From assembly GCF_017573465.1 (NCBI RefSeq), contig NZ_JAGEPF010000004.1:1-64000 (forward strand): a DNA stretch of 64,000 nt, read 5' to 3'. A model generated the notes under the pieces. That model saw nothing but the letters and a program-made list of their open reading frames with translations. It was not told the origin of the DNA and searched no databases. Positions 34,801 to 43,009 of this stretch are shown piece by piece. A program made the translations under genes and the position numbers. This DNA is from Actinomadura violacea (GTDB lineage Bacteria; Actinomycetota; Actinomycetes; Streptosporangiales; Streptosporangiaceae). Every line of letters starts with the position of its first letter. The stretch's first letter is position 1.

Positions 34801-35160
34801 CGCGAAGCCGAGCCCGTGCTCGGTCACCCAGCCGTCGGCGAACGCCTCGTGGACCTCCCGCCGGTAGTAGGGGCCGACGCCCGCCACCGTGACGGCCGCG
34901 ACCGCCGCCGCGCCGCGCGGATCGGGGTCCCCGCCGAGGTGCCGCCGCGCCGCGTCGACGAGCGCGGGATCGCCGTGCCCGACCTCCAGGAAAGGGTCCA
35001 CCGTCCCCGCGGCCCGCTTCAGGTAGGCCTGAGCCGTCCCCGGCGCCGAGCCGTCGACATTGACCTTGGGGCCGGGCGCGCCGCCGCGCCGCGGGTGCAA
35101 CGCCCGCCGCCACGCCTCGGGGAGCACCAGCGCGTCCTCATCGGGGAGGTGATCTTCCAT
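31876..35160 (-). CDS. DUF4132 domain protein A
   Basis: A 1,094-residue protein. The start at ATG 35160 (MEDHLPDEDALVLPEAWRR) matches the paralogues; 12 more in-frame codons upstream are not conserved. The N-terminal ~750 residues are HEAT-like helical repeats. The C-terminal DUF4132 domain contains DGWALTQLGRTGDDETVRLL, ALMHLHGIAQKVKFKGLK, LDYGPRRF, LPKPGAKDDPELAPAA, PLVRHIARRLVWIAQ and FADYEIIQPFPQL, all conserved in copies B, C and D. The domain is known from E. coli MolR-like proteins but its activity is unresolved. It is directly upstream of MoxR (16-bp gap), so it is probably the large partner of the MoxR/VWA machinery. Confidence 0.87.
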   Translation of the reverse strand: MEDHLPDEDALVLPEAWRRALHPRRGGAPGPKVNVDGSAPGTAQAYLKRAAGTVDPFLEVGHGDPALVDAARRHLGGDPDPRGAAAVAAVTVAGVGPYYRREVHEAFADGWVTEHGLGFAAGALVELSRTVASYLRSAGRSGYRVGAVHGPDDHLGGAAPEVLRRVRALLAAASDEEYAAAVERLAGHRAGPGTKWVASYLVPTREDWVDECCALPVPVRPEGHWLVLATLGNASQLSAAPALSADTSSRAVLATMADGIGAGILGFLLTAVDGKSSLRLDERRHIFETIAVLPSDEAFQALIDRIDREHARAALVAAARRFPARALRLLARAGAADLLGAHLDANADLVAGVLPGLPDDEAALVRSVAAESTRVAAAEPHEVPRVLADPPWLRVRRPVVPGLRAPEPRVVWRDGERQAWLDADPDVPLPDGTDWDAYAEVYGTRYQKIRPLQLIVHGPEELVRPLLAEFTDYSEYSPAPWVRRLVARYGIDALPVAIRTSVEGPQTNAVHLTPFLDAGVVELMAEWSTKPAKFQEPARRWLDRNGLDAVGPLVPAALGEKGKQRAQAETALRHVTDAHGLAGAVAAARDAHGDEAAAAVEELLSAPPAGTGLERPAKVAGWIDPAALPQVRLRGRDRALPVDAVRRLLELLTLPTSTGMDEVKGRCEPDSVAAFGRALFRQWREAGAPSKDGWALTQLGRTGDDETVRLLTPVIRAWPGEGGHKNAVRGLGVLAEIGSDVALMHLHGIAQKVKFKGLKAEAQARIREVADRLGLTTEQLADRLVPTFGLDAAGTMVLDYGPRRFVVGLDEHLAPFVSDEDGKRRKALPKPGAKDDPELAPAAHQRFAALKKDLRAAASGQLVRLEQAMVTQREWTPAEFGEFIVRHPLVRHIARRLVWIAQDGGTAAAFRVAEDGTFADADDDAFALPEKARVRIAHPLHLDGALEAWSEVFADYEIIQPFPQLNRPVRALTEEERGGGRLERFEGLKVPFGKVLGLVKRGWARGEPQDAGGERWISRRVAADRYVVIDLDPGISVGAVDATGDHQTLDYVWFATKPADYSPRKGTPLKFGDLDPVMASEILADLDTLAEAAV

Positions 35161-35168
35161 GCCGCCCC

Positions 35169-35174
35169 ACGCTA
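35169..35174 (-). promoter_or_regulatory. Putative -10 box (TAGCGT) of DUF4132-A
   Basis: On the minus strand GGTGGT, 17 bases, TAGCGT precede the start codon by 8 bases. The arrangement and the sequence CTCCTCTA just before the box are shared with copies B and D. Predicted transcripts would have almost no leader. Confidence 0.4.
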
Positions 35175-35241
35175 GAGGAGCACGCCGACAAACCACCCCG
35201 TTTCACGACGTGTCATCTTCGCTCATGTCCCGTTCCGGGGG

Positions 35242-38200
35242 TCAGACGGCCGCGCCGGCGAGGCGGGTCAGGTCGGCGAGGATCTCGGACGCGGTGACGT
35301 CGTCGAGGTCGCCGAAGCGCAGCGGGGCGTCCCTGCTGGAGCGGTACCGGTAGGCGCCGGCCTCCGCGCCGAGCCAGACCGTCTTGAGGGTCTGGTGGTC
35401 GCCGGACGCGGCCGGCTCTCCCGCGTAGATGCCGGGCTCCAGGTCGATGACGACATGCCGGTTCCCGGGGACCCGGTGGGAGATCCACTCCTGGACGCCC
35501 CCGTCCTGCGGTGCGCCGATCTCCCAGCCGCGGCCGACCAGGCCGAGCACCGTGCCGAGCGGCACCTTCAGATGCTCGAACCTCTCCAGCCGCCCGCCGT
35601 CCCGCTCGGCGCCGGTGAGGGTGTGGACGGCGCGGCCGAGCTGCGGGAACGGCTGGAGGATCTCGTAGTCGGCGAACACCTCGGACCACGCGCCGAGCGC
35701 GTCGCCGAGCCGGACGGGGTGCGCGAGGCCGATGGCGGCGTGCTCGGGCACCTCGACGAGGTCGTCGCCGACGTCGGCGAAGGTGCGGTCCTCGGCGACC
35801 CGGAACGGGGTGACGGCGTCGCCGTCCTGCGCGAACCAGACGAGGCGGCGCGCCACGTGCCGGACGAGGGGGTGGCCGACGACGTGGTCGCCGAACTCGG
35901 CGGGGGTCCAGCGGCGCTGCGCGACCATCGCGCCTTCCAGGCGGCGCAGCAGGTCGGCGGCGACGGCGCGGACGTCCTTCTTCAGGTCGGCGAACGCCTG
36001 GTACGCGGCCGGCGCGAGGGCCGGGTCGTCCTTCGCGCCGGGCTTCGGCAGGGACTTGCGGACCTTGCCGTCCTCGTCGGCGACGACCGGCCTGAGCGCC
36101 TCGTCGAACCCGACGGTGAAGCGGCGCGGGCCGTAGTCGAGCGTCATGGCGCCGTCGCCGTCCAGCCCGAACACCGGGACGATCCGGTCGGCGAGCTGGT
36201 CGGTGGACAGCCCGAGCCGGTCGGCGACCTGCCGCATGCGGCGCTGCGCCTCGCGTTCGATGCCCTTGAACTTCACCTTCTGCGCGACGCCGTGCAGGTG
36301 CATCAGCGCGACGTCCGACCCGATGCCGGTGAGCACCTCCAGGCCCGTCACCGCGTAGGCGTGCCGCCCGTCGCCGGGCCACGCTCGGATGATCGGCGTG
36401 AGGCGGCGGACGGTCGTGTCGTCGCCGGTGCGGCCGAGCTGGACCAGCGCCCAGCCCTCCTTGGACGGGGCGCCCGCGTCCTGCCATTTCTGGAACAGCG
36501 CCCAGCCGAACTCCGCCAGCGACGCCGGGTCGCAGGTCGCCCTGACCGTATCGAGGCCGTAAGGGGAAGGGAGGGCGAGCAGCTCGACGAGGTGGGCGGT
36601 CGCGGCGGCGGGGAGCGCCTGACCGCCGCCGCGCAGCAGCACCTGCGGGAGGACCTCCGGGTCCGCCCAGCCGGGCGGCTTCGGCGGGGCGGTCTCGCCG
36701 GTGTCGACGGGGTGCGCGGCCAGCAGGCCCTCGACCGCGGCGGCGGCCTCGTCGCCATGGGCGGCGCGGGCCGCGTCCACGATCGCGCGGCGCCTGCCCG
36801 GGTCGTCGCGGTCGAGGTGGCGCAGCGCCCGGACGGCCGGGCGGCGCGCCCCCTTCGCCTTGCCGAGCGCCGCCGGGACGAGGTACGGGACGGCGTCGAA
36901 CCCGTGCCGGTCGTACCAGCGCTCGGCGTCGTGGTCACCGCCGCCGAGCCGCCCGGCCATGAACAGCGCCACGTCGGCGTGCAGGAACGGCGCGAGCAGC
37001 GTGATCCGCATCCGGTTCTTCTTCACGATGCGCAGCGCCGGCGGCAGCGCGTCGAGGCCATGGCGGGCGATCACCCGCCTCATCCACCGTCCGGTGTCGT
37101 ACCGGTCGTAGCCCTTCCAGCCGGCGAGCAGCGGCCGGACGAGATCCTCCGGCCCGTGCACCACCGGCGCCATGGACCCGGCGCCGCCCTCGCGGATCGC
37201 CCGGGCCAGGGCCGCCGCGTCGCCGCTCGGGGGCGCGCCGACGGAGCCGACGTCGGTGCCGAGCCAGTCCGCGTGCTCGCCGTCCCGCCAGCGCAGCTCC
37301 CCCTCGGGTGGCGTGAGGCCCGCGACGACCGGCAGGAACGGGTTCTCCCACGGCGGGGCGGCCAGGATCTCGGGGACGGCGCCCGCCGGAGCCTCCGGCA
37401 CCCGCGTGGACGTCCCCGCGGCCTTCTCCACGGCCGCGCGCACGTCGTCCGGGAGGCCGGGCAGCGCCTTGACGACGCCGGGACTGGTCCTGATGTGCTC
37501 TTCCAGGAGCGCGTCCTCGCCCGCCTCCGCGAGCAGCCGCAGCGCCCGGACCGGGAACCGCTTCAGCGCGTCGCCGAGTTCGGGCTTGAGGTACTTGTGG
37601 TCGCGCCGGTCGAGCAGCACGCGCAACGCCTCGTCCGACGGCAGCAACGCGATCGCCTTGGCGACGCGCTTGCGGCCCTCGGCGTCGAGGTACCGGCCGT
37701 CGAACTGCTCGAGCAGGAACGGCAGGAGGCCGGGGCCGATCCCGTCCGCCATCGTGGCGAGCACGTCGATGGACGCCCCGCCGAAGTGCAGGCCGATCGC
37801 CGGATAGGGCGCCGCGAGCTGCGCGGGCGTGCCGAGCGAGGCCAGCGCGAGCGCGTGCAGTCCCCGGGGGCGTCCGGTGACGATGGGTGCGGCGCAGCAC
37901 TCCTCCACCCAGTCCCGACGGGTCGGCGCCAGGTAGGACACCAGCCACCGGGCCTCCCAGCCGTCCCGGTGCGCGGCCAGGCGCTCGACCGCCTCGGCGT
38001 ACACCTCCTCGTCGGCGGCCGCCAGCAGGCCGCGGACCTTGCGCAGACCGTCGGCCGGCGACCCGGGCCCCAACCCGTTCAGCCCGCGGTTCACCCCCGC
38101 CCAGCCGCCCTTCCAGGGGCCGTCCTTTCCGGCGCGCTGGCCGGTCGTCCGGGCCAGCTCGGCCACCGCGCAGGCGGCGAACGGCAGGCCCCGCTCGATG

Positions 38201-38541
38201 ATCCAGGAGTCGATGAAGGTCTCGTAGGGCGCGTCGGCCCTCAACAGCGTGAAGTCCAGAACGGCCACGGCCGCGACGGCCGCGGCGCCCACCGGGTCGG
38301 GCTCCCCGGCCAGGTGCCGCAGGGCGGCCTCCGCGAGGCCCGGGGCGCCGCTCTTGTCCGGGGCGATCGCCTCCACGGGGCCGCCGGGCTTCCCGATCAG
38401 CGCGCGCGCCCTCGCGGGTGCCGCGTCGTCGACCGGGAAGGCCGGGCCGGGCAGCCCGCCGCGCCTCGGGTGCAGCTTGCGGCGCCAGGCGGCCGGAAGC
38501 GTCAGAGCGTCCTCGTCGGGCAGCGGGGGGTGATCGTCCAT
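35242..38541 (-). CDS. DUF4132 domain protein B
   Basis: A 1,099-residue paralogue of A with the same layout: N-terminal MDDHPPLPDEDALTLPAAWRRKLHPRRGG, long helical-repeat middle, and the C-terminal DUF4132 core (EGWALVQLGRTGDDTTVRRL, LMHLHGVAQKVKFKG, LDYGPRRF, LPKPGAKDDPALAPAA, FADYEILQPFPQL). It lies 81 bp upstream of copy A in the same direction, forming the promoter-proximal gene of the module, although A also has a promoter-like sequence. Divergence along the whole length shows an old duplication. Confidence 0.86.
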   Translation of the reverse strand: MDDHPPLPDEDALTLPAAWRRKLHPRRGGLPGPAFPVDDAAPARARALIGKPGGPVEAIAPDKSGAPGLAEAALRHLAGEPDPVGAAAVAAVAVLDFTLLRADAPYETFIDSWIIERGLPFAACAVAELARTTGQRAGKDGPWKGGWAGVNRGLNGLGPGSPADGLRKVRGLLAAADEEVYAEAVERLAAHRDGWEARWLVSYLAPTRRDWVEECCAAPIVTGRPRGLHALALASLGTPAQLAAPYPAIGLHFGGASIDVLATMADGIGPGLLPFLLEQFDGRYLDAEGRKRVAKAIALLPSDEALRVLLDRRDHKYLKPELGDALKRFPVRALRLLAEAGEDALLEEHIRTSPGVVKALPGLPDDVRAAVEKAAGTSTRVPEAPAGAVPEILAAPPWENPFLPVVAGLTPPEGELRWRDGEHADWLGTDVGSVGAPPSGDAAALARAIREGGAGSMAPVVHGPEDLVRPLLAGWKGYDRYDTGRWMRRVIARHGLDALPPALRIVKKNRMRITLLAPFLHADVALFMAGRLGGGDHDAERWYDRHGFDAVPYLVPAALGKAKGARRPAVRALRHLDRDDPGRRRAIVDAARAAHGDEAAAAVEGLLAAHPVDTGETAPPKPPGWADPEVLPQVLLRGGGQALPAAATAHLVELLALPSPYGLDTVRATCDPASLAEFGWALFQKWQDAGAPSKEGWALVQLGRTGDDTTVRRLTPIIRAWPGDGRHAYAVTGLEVLTGIGSDVALMHLHGVAQKVKFKGIEREAQRRMRQVADRLGLSTDQLADRIVPVFGLDGDGAMTLDYGPRRFTVGFDEALRPVVADEDGKVRKSLPKPGAKDDPALAPAAYQAFADLKKDVRAVAADLLRRLEGAMVAQRRWTPAEFGDHVVGHPLVRHVARRLVWFAQDGDAVTPFRVAEDRTFADVGDDLVEVPEHAAIGLAHPVRLGDALGAWSEVFADYEILQPFPQLGRAVHTLTGAERDGGRLERFEHLKVPLGTVLGLVGRGWEIGAPQDGGVQEWISHRVPGNRHVVIDLEPGIYAGEPAASGDHQTLKTVWLGAEAGAYRYRSSRDAPLRFGDLDDVTASEILADLTRLAGAAV

Positions 38542-38549
38542 GTCGCCTC

Positions 38550-38555
38550 ACGGTA
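38550..38555 (-). promoter_or_regulatory. Putative -10 box (TACCGT) of DUF4132-B
   Basis: On the minus strand GGTGGT, 17 bases, TACCGT precede the start codon by 8 bases. The surrounding block CGGGGTGGT and GCTCCTCTA is nearly identical to that in front of copy A. Confidence 0.4.
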
Positions 38556-38642
38556 GAGGAGCGTCCCGGCGGACCACCCCGAGATCGGAAGTGTCGGCGC
38601 CCGCCAGCGTAGGGCGGTGCTCCGACATTTCCCCGCGGGCGG

Positions 38643-38918
38643 TCAGGGCCCGCCGGCCGGGCCGCGCGTCGCGCCCGGACGCGCGGCCACGGACAACTCG
38701 CACACCCCGTCCTCGCACGACCGCTCCAGCCGTCCCCGGGACAGGGCCTGCGCGAGCCCCATGAACCAGCAGGCCGGGCAGCCTCGGAGCGCGACCAGGC
38801 CGACCGGCGCCAGCACCAGCCCGGCGAGCCCGACCACGGGGACGAGCGCGACCGCGCCCGCCAGCGCACCGAACCCCACCGCACCCCGCGCCAGATGCCG
38901 TCCCAGCTCACCGTTCAT
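38643..38918 (-). CDS. Small membrane protein with CxxC motifs next to ECF sigma factor
   Basis: A 91-residue protein. Residues ~10-45 are a long hydrophobic stretch (one hairpin or two short membrane helices), followed by GCPACWFMGLAQALS (~47-61) and SCEDGVCEL (~67-75). The two cysteine pairs suggest metal or redox binding. It begins within the last 11 bp of the sigma factor gene, so expression is coupled. It lacks the zinc-binding HxxxCxxC signature of ZAS anti-sigma factors, yet occupies the position where an anti-sigma gene would be expected. No family is recognised with confidence. Confidence 0.6.
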   Translation of the reverse strand: MNGELGRHLARGAVGFGALAGAVALVPVVGLAGLVLAPVGLVALRGCPACWFMGLAQALSRGRLERSCEDGVCELSVAARPGATRGPAGGP

Positions 38919-39444
38919 GGCCGCCCTCCAGCGCCTCGTGGACCGCGGCGCGCGCCCGGTGCAGCCGCGACTTCATCGCGGCCACGCTCAGCCCGAGCGC
39001 CTCGGCGGCCATCCGCCCCGGGATCCCCTGCACGTCCCGCATGATCAGGACGCGCCGCTGGTCGGCGGGCAGCGCGGCGATCGCCGCCGCGCCCCGCTCG
39101 GCCTCCAGCCGCCGCAGTACGTCGTCCTCCGCCGACGGCACGGCGCCGTCCGGAACCTCCCTGGGCTGCAGCACCGTCCGCGCCCGCCGCAGGCACTCGT
39201 TGCGGACGATCCGGAACATCCACGACGCCAGCGCACCCGACGCCCGCAGCGTCCCGATCTTCCGGTACAGGACGATCAGCGCCTCCTGCGCGGCGTCCTC
39301 GGCGTCCTGCGGCGACGCGCACAGCGCGTGCGCGAACCGCCGGACATGCGGATGCGACCCCGACACCAGCGCCGCGATCGACTCGGCGTCGCCCCTCTGC
39401 GCCCCGGCGACCAGCCGCTCCCCCGGCCAGGCCCGCTCAGCCAC
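38908..39444 (-). CDS. ECF-type RNA polymerase sigma factor
   Basis: A 178-residue sigma-70 family protein. GTG 39444 is chosen because AGGAGGG precedes it at good spacing; the much longer frame upstream runs antisense through another gene. Region 2 is seen in DAEDAAQEALIVLYRKI and LASWMFRIVRNECLRRAR (~residues 47-86), and region 4 in LPADQRRVLIMRDVQGIPGRMAAEALGLSVAAMKSRLHRAR (~121-160, given here as its family pattern of -35 recognition). It is short, with no extra C-terminal domain. It is co-translated with a 30-residue membrane peptide upstream and a CxxC membrane protein downstream, likely signal inputs. Confidence 0.87.
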   Translation of the reverse strand: MAERAWPGERLVAGAQRGDAESIAALVSGSHPHVRRFAHALCASPQDAEDAAQEALIVLYRKIGTLRASGALASWMFRIVRNECLRRARTVLQPREVPDGAVPSAEDDVLRRLEAERGAAAIAALPADQRRVLIMRDVQGIPGRMAAEALGLSVAAMKSRLHRARAAVHEALEGGHER

Positions 39445-39529
39445 GCGACCCCCTCCTGCGCCGCACGACCGCGGCGGTGCACGTGCAGACGAGCAGCGCC
39501 GCGCCCGCGACGACCCCTGCGATGAGCAT
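39437..39529 (-). CDS. 30-residue single-pass membrane peptide upstream of sigma factor
   Basis: The frame starts at ATG 39529 with an excellent GGAGGT five bases before it and stops at 39437, overlapping the first codons of the sigma gene. The product is one hydrophobic helix with a CTC pair in its middle (LLVCTCTAAVV) and a basic end RRRRGSRG. Such a strong ribosome-binding site and overlap favour a real gene acting as a leader or coupling peptide; a small membrane regulator is the alternative. No homology can be claimed. Confidence 0.5.
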   Translation of the reverse strand: MLIAGVVAGAALLVCTCTAAVVRRRRGSRG

Positions 39530-39684
39530 GATGACCTCCGTTCCCGTGCCGGCCCGTTCACCGGCACGCCCATAAGAGGCCCCGCCCCCACGAAAGGATT
39601 CGCCCCGCCACGGATGATCGGTCGGGGCGTGTTCGTGCTGGTGGGAGGCGTGCGGGACGATGGTGGCGAGGAAGAGGAGGACGT

Positions 39685-40809
39685 GTGACGCGTGAACTTG
39701 GGGACGGGACGCTGGCGGTGGGGGCCGGGAGGCCGCCCGCGAAGAAGTACGCGCCGCCGTTGCCGGGGCCGGTCTTCGCGGCGCATTTCCACCTGCCGGG
39801 CGAGCCGGTGGGGCCTTACACGTACGGGCGCGACACCAATCCGACGTGGACGCTGCTGGAGGCGGCGATCGGCGAACTGGAGGGCGGCGCCGAAGTGACC
39901 GCTTTCTCGTCGGGAATGGCGGCGATCGCGGCGGTGCTTCTGTCGCAGGTGCGTTCCGGTGACGTTGTGGTTCTGCCGGACGACTGCTACCAGACGACGC
40001 GGGCGTTGAAGGAGCGGCTCGAATCGTACGGGGCGGTCGTGCGGATGGGGCCGACGGCGGGCAATGCGCAGATCGAATTGCTCGACGGGGCCCGGCTGGT
40101 GTGGGTGGAGACACCGTCGAATCCGAATCTGGACGTGTGCGATGTCGCGCGGCTGGTCGAGGCGGCGCACGAGGCGGGCGCGCTGGTCGCGGTCGACAAC
40201 ACCCTGGCCACACCGCTCGGGCAGCGTCCGCTGGACCTCGGCGCGGACTTCGCGGTCGCCAGCGACACCAAGGCCCTGACCGGGCACGGCGACCTGCTGC
40301 TCGGGCATGTCGCGACGCGGGACGCGGCGCTGGCGGACAGCGTGCGGTTGTGGCGCAAGACGGTGGGCGCCATTCCGGGGCCGATGGAGGCGTGGCTGGC
40401 GCACCGTTCGCTGGCCACTCTGGAATTGCGACTGGACCGGCAGGACGCCAATGCGATGGCGCTGGCCGAGGCGCTGAAAGAGCGGCCGGAGGTCGCCGGG
40501 TTGCGGTATCCGGGACTGCCGGACGACCCGTCCCATGAAATCGCGTCCAAGCAGATGCGGCGGTTCGGGTGCGTCGTGTCGTTCACGCTGCCGGACGAGG
40601 CGTTCGCGGAGCGTTTCCTCGGCGCGATGCGGCTGGTCAACCAGGCGACGAGTTTCGGTTCCGTGCACAGTTCCGCCGAGCGGCGGGGACGCTGGGGCGG
40701 CGACGCCGTGGCGCCCGGATTCGTCCGGTTCTCGGTGGGCGTGGAGAACACCGGCGACCTCCTCGCCGACGTGCTCGCGGCCTTGGAGGAGGCCGGGAGC
40801 GCCCGCTGA
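39685..40809 (+). CDS. Cystathionine gamma-lyase/synthase-type PLP enzyme
   Basis: A 374-residue Cys/Met-metabolism PLP enzyme (fold type I); GTG 39685 follows GAGGAGG. YTYGRDTNPTW (~residues 45-55), SSGMAAIAAVLL (~74-85), the PLP Asp in ALVAVDNTLATPLGQ (~167-181) and the Schiff-base Lys in SDTKALTGHGDL (~193-204) are visible. Cystathionine gamma-lyase, releasing cysteine from cystathionine, is the most likely activity; gamma-synthase or methionine gamma-lyase cannot be excluded from sequence. It runs opposite the sigma factor group and ends 9 bp from the stop of DUF4132-C. Confidence 0.85.
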   Translation: MTRELGDGTLAVGAGRPPAKKYAPPLPGPVFAAHFHLPGEPVGPYTYGRDTNPTWTLLEAAIGELEGGAEVTAFSSGMAAIAAVLLSQVRSGDVVVLPDDCYQTTRALKERLESYGAVVRMGPTAGNAQIELLDGARLVWVETPSNPNLDVCDVARLVEAAHEAGALVAVDNTLATPLGQRPLDLGADFAVASDTKALTGHGDLLLGHVATRDAALADSVRLWRKTVGAIPGPMEAWLAHRSLATLELRLDRQDANAMALAEALKERPEVAGLRYPGLPDDPSHEIASKQMRRFGCVVSFTLPDEAFAERFLGAMRLVNQATSFGSVHSSAERRGRWGGDAVAPGFVRFSVGVENTGDLLADVLAALEEAGSAR

Positions 40810-40818
40810 ACCCCGCAT

Positions 40819-42999
40819 TCACATCAGGTTCTCCAGGTCGGTGAGGATCTCCGACATCAGGACGGGGGCGACGCCGGCGAAGGGCCCGGCGTCCAGCCCC
40901 GGGGGGTACTCGTCGGAGTCGGGGGCGAGCCGGACGCGCGTGATCCGCTGCTCGGGGTGCAGGTCGACGTAGCCGACCGCGATCCCGGGCTCCAGGTCGA
41001 TGACGACGTGGTCGTGGCCCGCGGGCCGGGAGATCTGGCGCTGGAGGCCGCCGTCCTGCGCGGCGCCGCGCTCCCAGCCCGTCCGGGTCAGGCCGAGGAT
41101 CTTGCCGAACGGCACCGTGCGGCCCTCGAAGCGGGCGAGGCGGCCGTCCTTGCCCTCACCGTCGGCGAGGGTGAGGACGCGCCGCGCGAGCTGCGGGAAC
41201 GGCTGGGTGATCTCGTAGTCGGCGAAGGTCTCCGCCCAGGCCGTGACGGCGTCGCCGAGCGGCAGCGGGTGGGCGATGCCGATGCGCGCGCCGCCGGGCA
41301 GGGTGAACGCCTCGTCGCCGGCGTCGGCGAGCGTGCCGTCCTCGGCGATCCGGAACGCGGTGCCGTCGGCCGTCCAGACGAGGCGGCGGGCGATGTGGCG
41401 CATCAGCGGGTGCCGGACGAAGAGCGCGGTGAACTCCTCCGGCGTCCAGGCGCGGCGGTCGACCATCGCGGCCTCCAGCCGGGCGACCTGCACGGACGCG
41501 ACGGTGCGGACGTCCTTCTTCAGCGCCGAGAACGCCTTGTGGGCGGCGGGCGCGAGGTCGGGGTCGTCCTTGGCGCCGGGTTTCGGCAGGGCGGCGCGGC
41601 GCTTGCCGTCCTCGCTCGTCACGTACGGCCGCAGCTGCTCGTCGAAGCCGACGGTGAAGCGGCGCGGGCCGTAGTCGAGGGTCATCGAGCCGGACGCGTC
41701 CAATCCGAACGATGGGACGAGCCGGTCGGCGAGCTCCGCGCCGGTGAGCCCGCGCCGCGCGGCCGCGTTCCGCAGGCTCGCCTTCGCCTGCCGTTGCAGG
41801 CCCTTGTACCGGGTGCCGCGCGCGATCCCGTCGAGGTGCATGAGGGCGACGTCCGAGCCGATCTCGGCGAGCACGCCGACCCCGGCGACGGCGCGGTCGT
41901 GACCGCTCTGTCCGGGCCATTCCTTGATCAGCGGGGTGAGCCGGCGGACGGTCTCGTCGTCGCCGAACCGGCCGAGGGCGGGCATGACGAACCCGGAGCG
42001 CCCCGGCATCCCGGCGTCCCGCCACGCCTCGAACAGCGCCCAGGCGAACGCGGTCAGCGACGCCGGGTCGCAGAGCGCGGCGGTCTCCTCGGCGGCCTCG
42101 TGCGCGCCGGGGAACTCTCCGGCGCGCAGCGACATCGACCACAGGTGGACGAGGTTGCGGGCGGCGTCCGGCGCAAGGCGCAGGCCGCTCTCGCGCAGCA
42201 CGGGCCGGGGCAGCGCGCCGGTGTCGAGCCAGCTCGGCAGCGGCGACGGCTTCGGCTGCTCGTGGCTCGGGCCGGTCTCCTGCGGCGCGTCGGCGAGCAG
42301 TGCCGCGACGGCCCGCGCGGCCTCGTCGCCGTGGACGCGGGCCGCCTCCACCACGTCACCCTCGATGATCCGCAGCGCCTGGACGGCGTTGCGGCGCGGG
42401 CCGACACGCTTGCCGAGCGCGTCCGGCGCCAGGTACGGGACGGCGTCGAGACCGTGCCGGGCGAACCACGCGCGGGAGAGCTCCTGCGCCGACTTGAGCC
42501 GGTAGAGCCAGTCGGCCATCAGCCGCGCGACGTCCGCGCCGAGGAACGGCAGGAGGACGGGCCCGGTCCCGAACGGGTTCGCCTTCGCCATCCGGACCGA
42601 CACGTCCCACGCCGCCTCCTCGAAGCGCGCGACGATCGGCTTCAGCGAGTGGTCGAAGTTCCAGGTCACCTTGGGCGGCTCCCAGGCGGCCAGCAGCGGG
42701 CGGGCGAGGGCCTCGGGCGCGCTCGCCAGGAACCCGGCCTGGCTCGGCAGGTACATCGACCCGTCGCGGACCTTCTCGGCCTCCCGCTCCCAGTCGCCGT
42801 CCGCCCACGGCCCGCCGTAGGGCCGCATCGCCGCCCACCGCTCGCGCTCGCCCGGCTCCCAGACGATGCGCCGGCCGCCCGGTGGTTCGAGTCCGGGCAC
42901 GACGGCGGACCCGGCGACGGCCTTCGGCGCGGCCGGTCTCCGCAGCCACGGCGGGTCGACGAGGTTCGCGGGCAGCGCGTCCCGTGGCGCGTCCTGCAT
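40819..42999 (-). CDS. DUF4132 domain protein C, naturally short
   Basis: A 726-residue paralogue that lacks the first ~370 residues of A, B and D. It begins at the position equivalent to the LADPPWLR segment of copy A and keeps the whole DUF4132 core (LDYGPRRF, LPKPGAKDDPDLAPAA, FADYEITQPFPQL). ATG 42999 has a good GAGGGGGA ribosome-binding site, so it is a designed short gene and not a decaying 5'-truncated one. It follows copy D by 10 bp and is surely co-transcribed. The pair D-C may act as a long/short combination. Confidence 0.82.
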   Translation of the reverse strand: MQDAPRDALPANLVDPPWLRRPAAPKAVAGSAVVPGLEPPGGRRIVWEPGERERWAAMRPYGGPWADGDWEREAEKVRDGSMYLPSQAGFLASAPEALARPLLAAWEPPKVTWNFDHSLKPIVARFEEAAWDVSVRMAKANPFGTGPVLLPFLGADVARLMADWLYRLKSAQELSRAWFARHGLDAVPYLAPDALGKRVGPRRNAVQALRIIEGDVVEAARVHGDEAARAVAALLADAPQETGPSHEQPKPSPLPSWLDTGALPRPVLRESGLRLAPDAARNLVHLWSMSLRAGEFPGAHEAAEETAALCDPASLTAFAWALFEAWRDAGMPGRSGFVMPALGRFGDDETVRRLTPLIKEWPGQSGHDRAVAGVGVLAEIGSDVALMHLDGIARGTRYKGLQRQAKASLRNAAARRGLTGAELADRLVPSFGLDASGSMTLDYGPRRFTVGFDEQLRPYVTSEDGKRRAALPKPGAKDDPDLAPAAHKAFSALKKDVRTVASVQVARLEAAMVDRRAWTPEEFTALFVRHPLMRHIARRLVWTADGTAFRIAEDGTLADAGDEAFTLPGGARIGIAHPLPLGDAVTAWAETFADYEITQPFPQLARRVLTLADGEGKDGRLARFEGRTVPFGKILGLTRTGWERGAAQDGGLQRQISRPAGHDHVVIDLEPGIAVGYVDLHPEQRITRVRLAPDSDEYPPGLDAGPFAGVAPVLMSEILTDLENLM

Positions 43000-43009
43000 G
43001 TCGTCCCCC

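Noticed and set aside
38908..40818. Apparent 636-residue form of the sigma factor
   Set aside because: The first ~450 codons run antisense through the cystathionine lyase gene and have no sigma features; a good ribosome-binding site marks the GTG at 39444.
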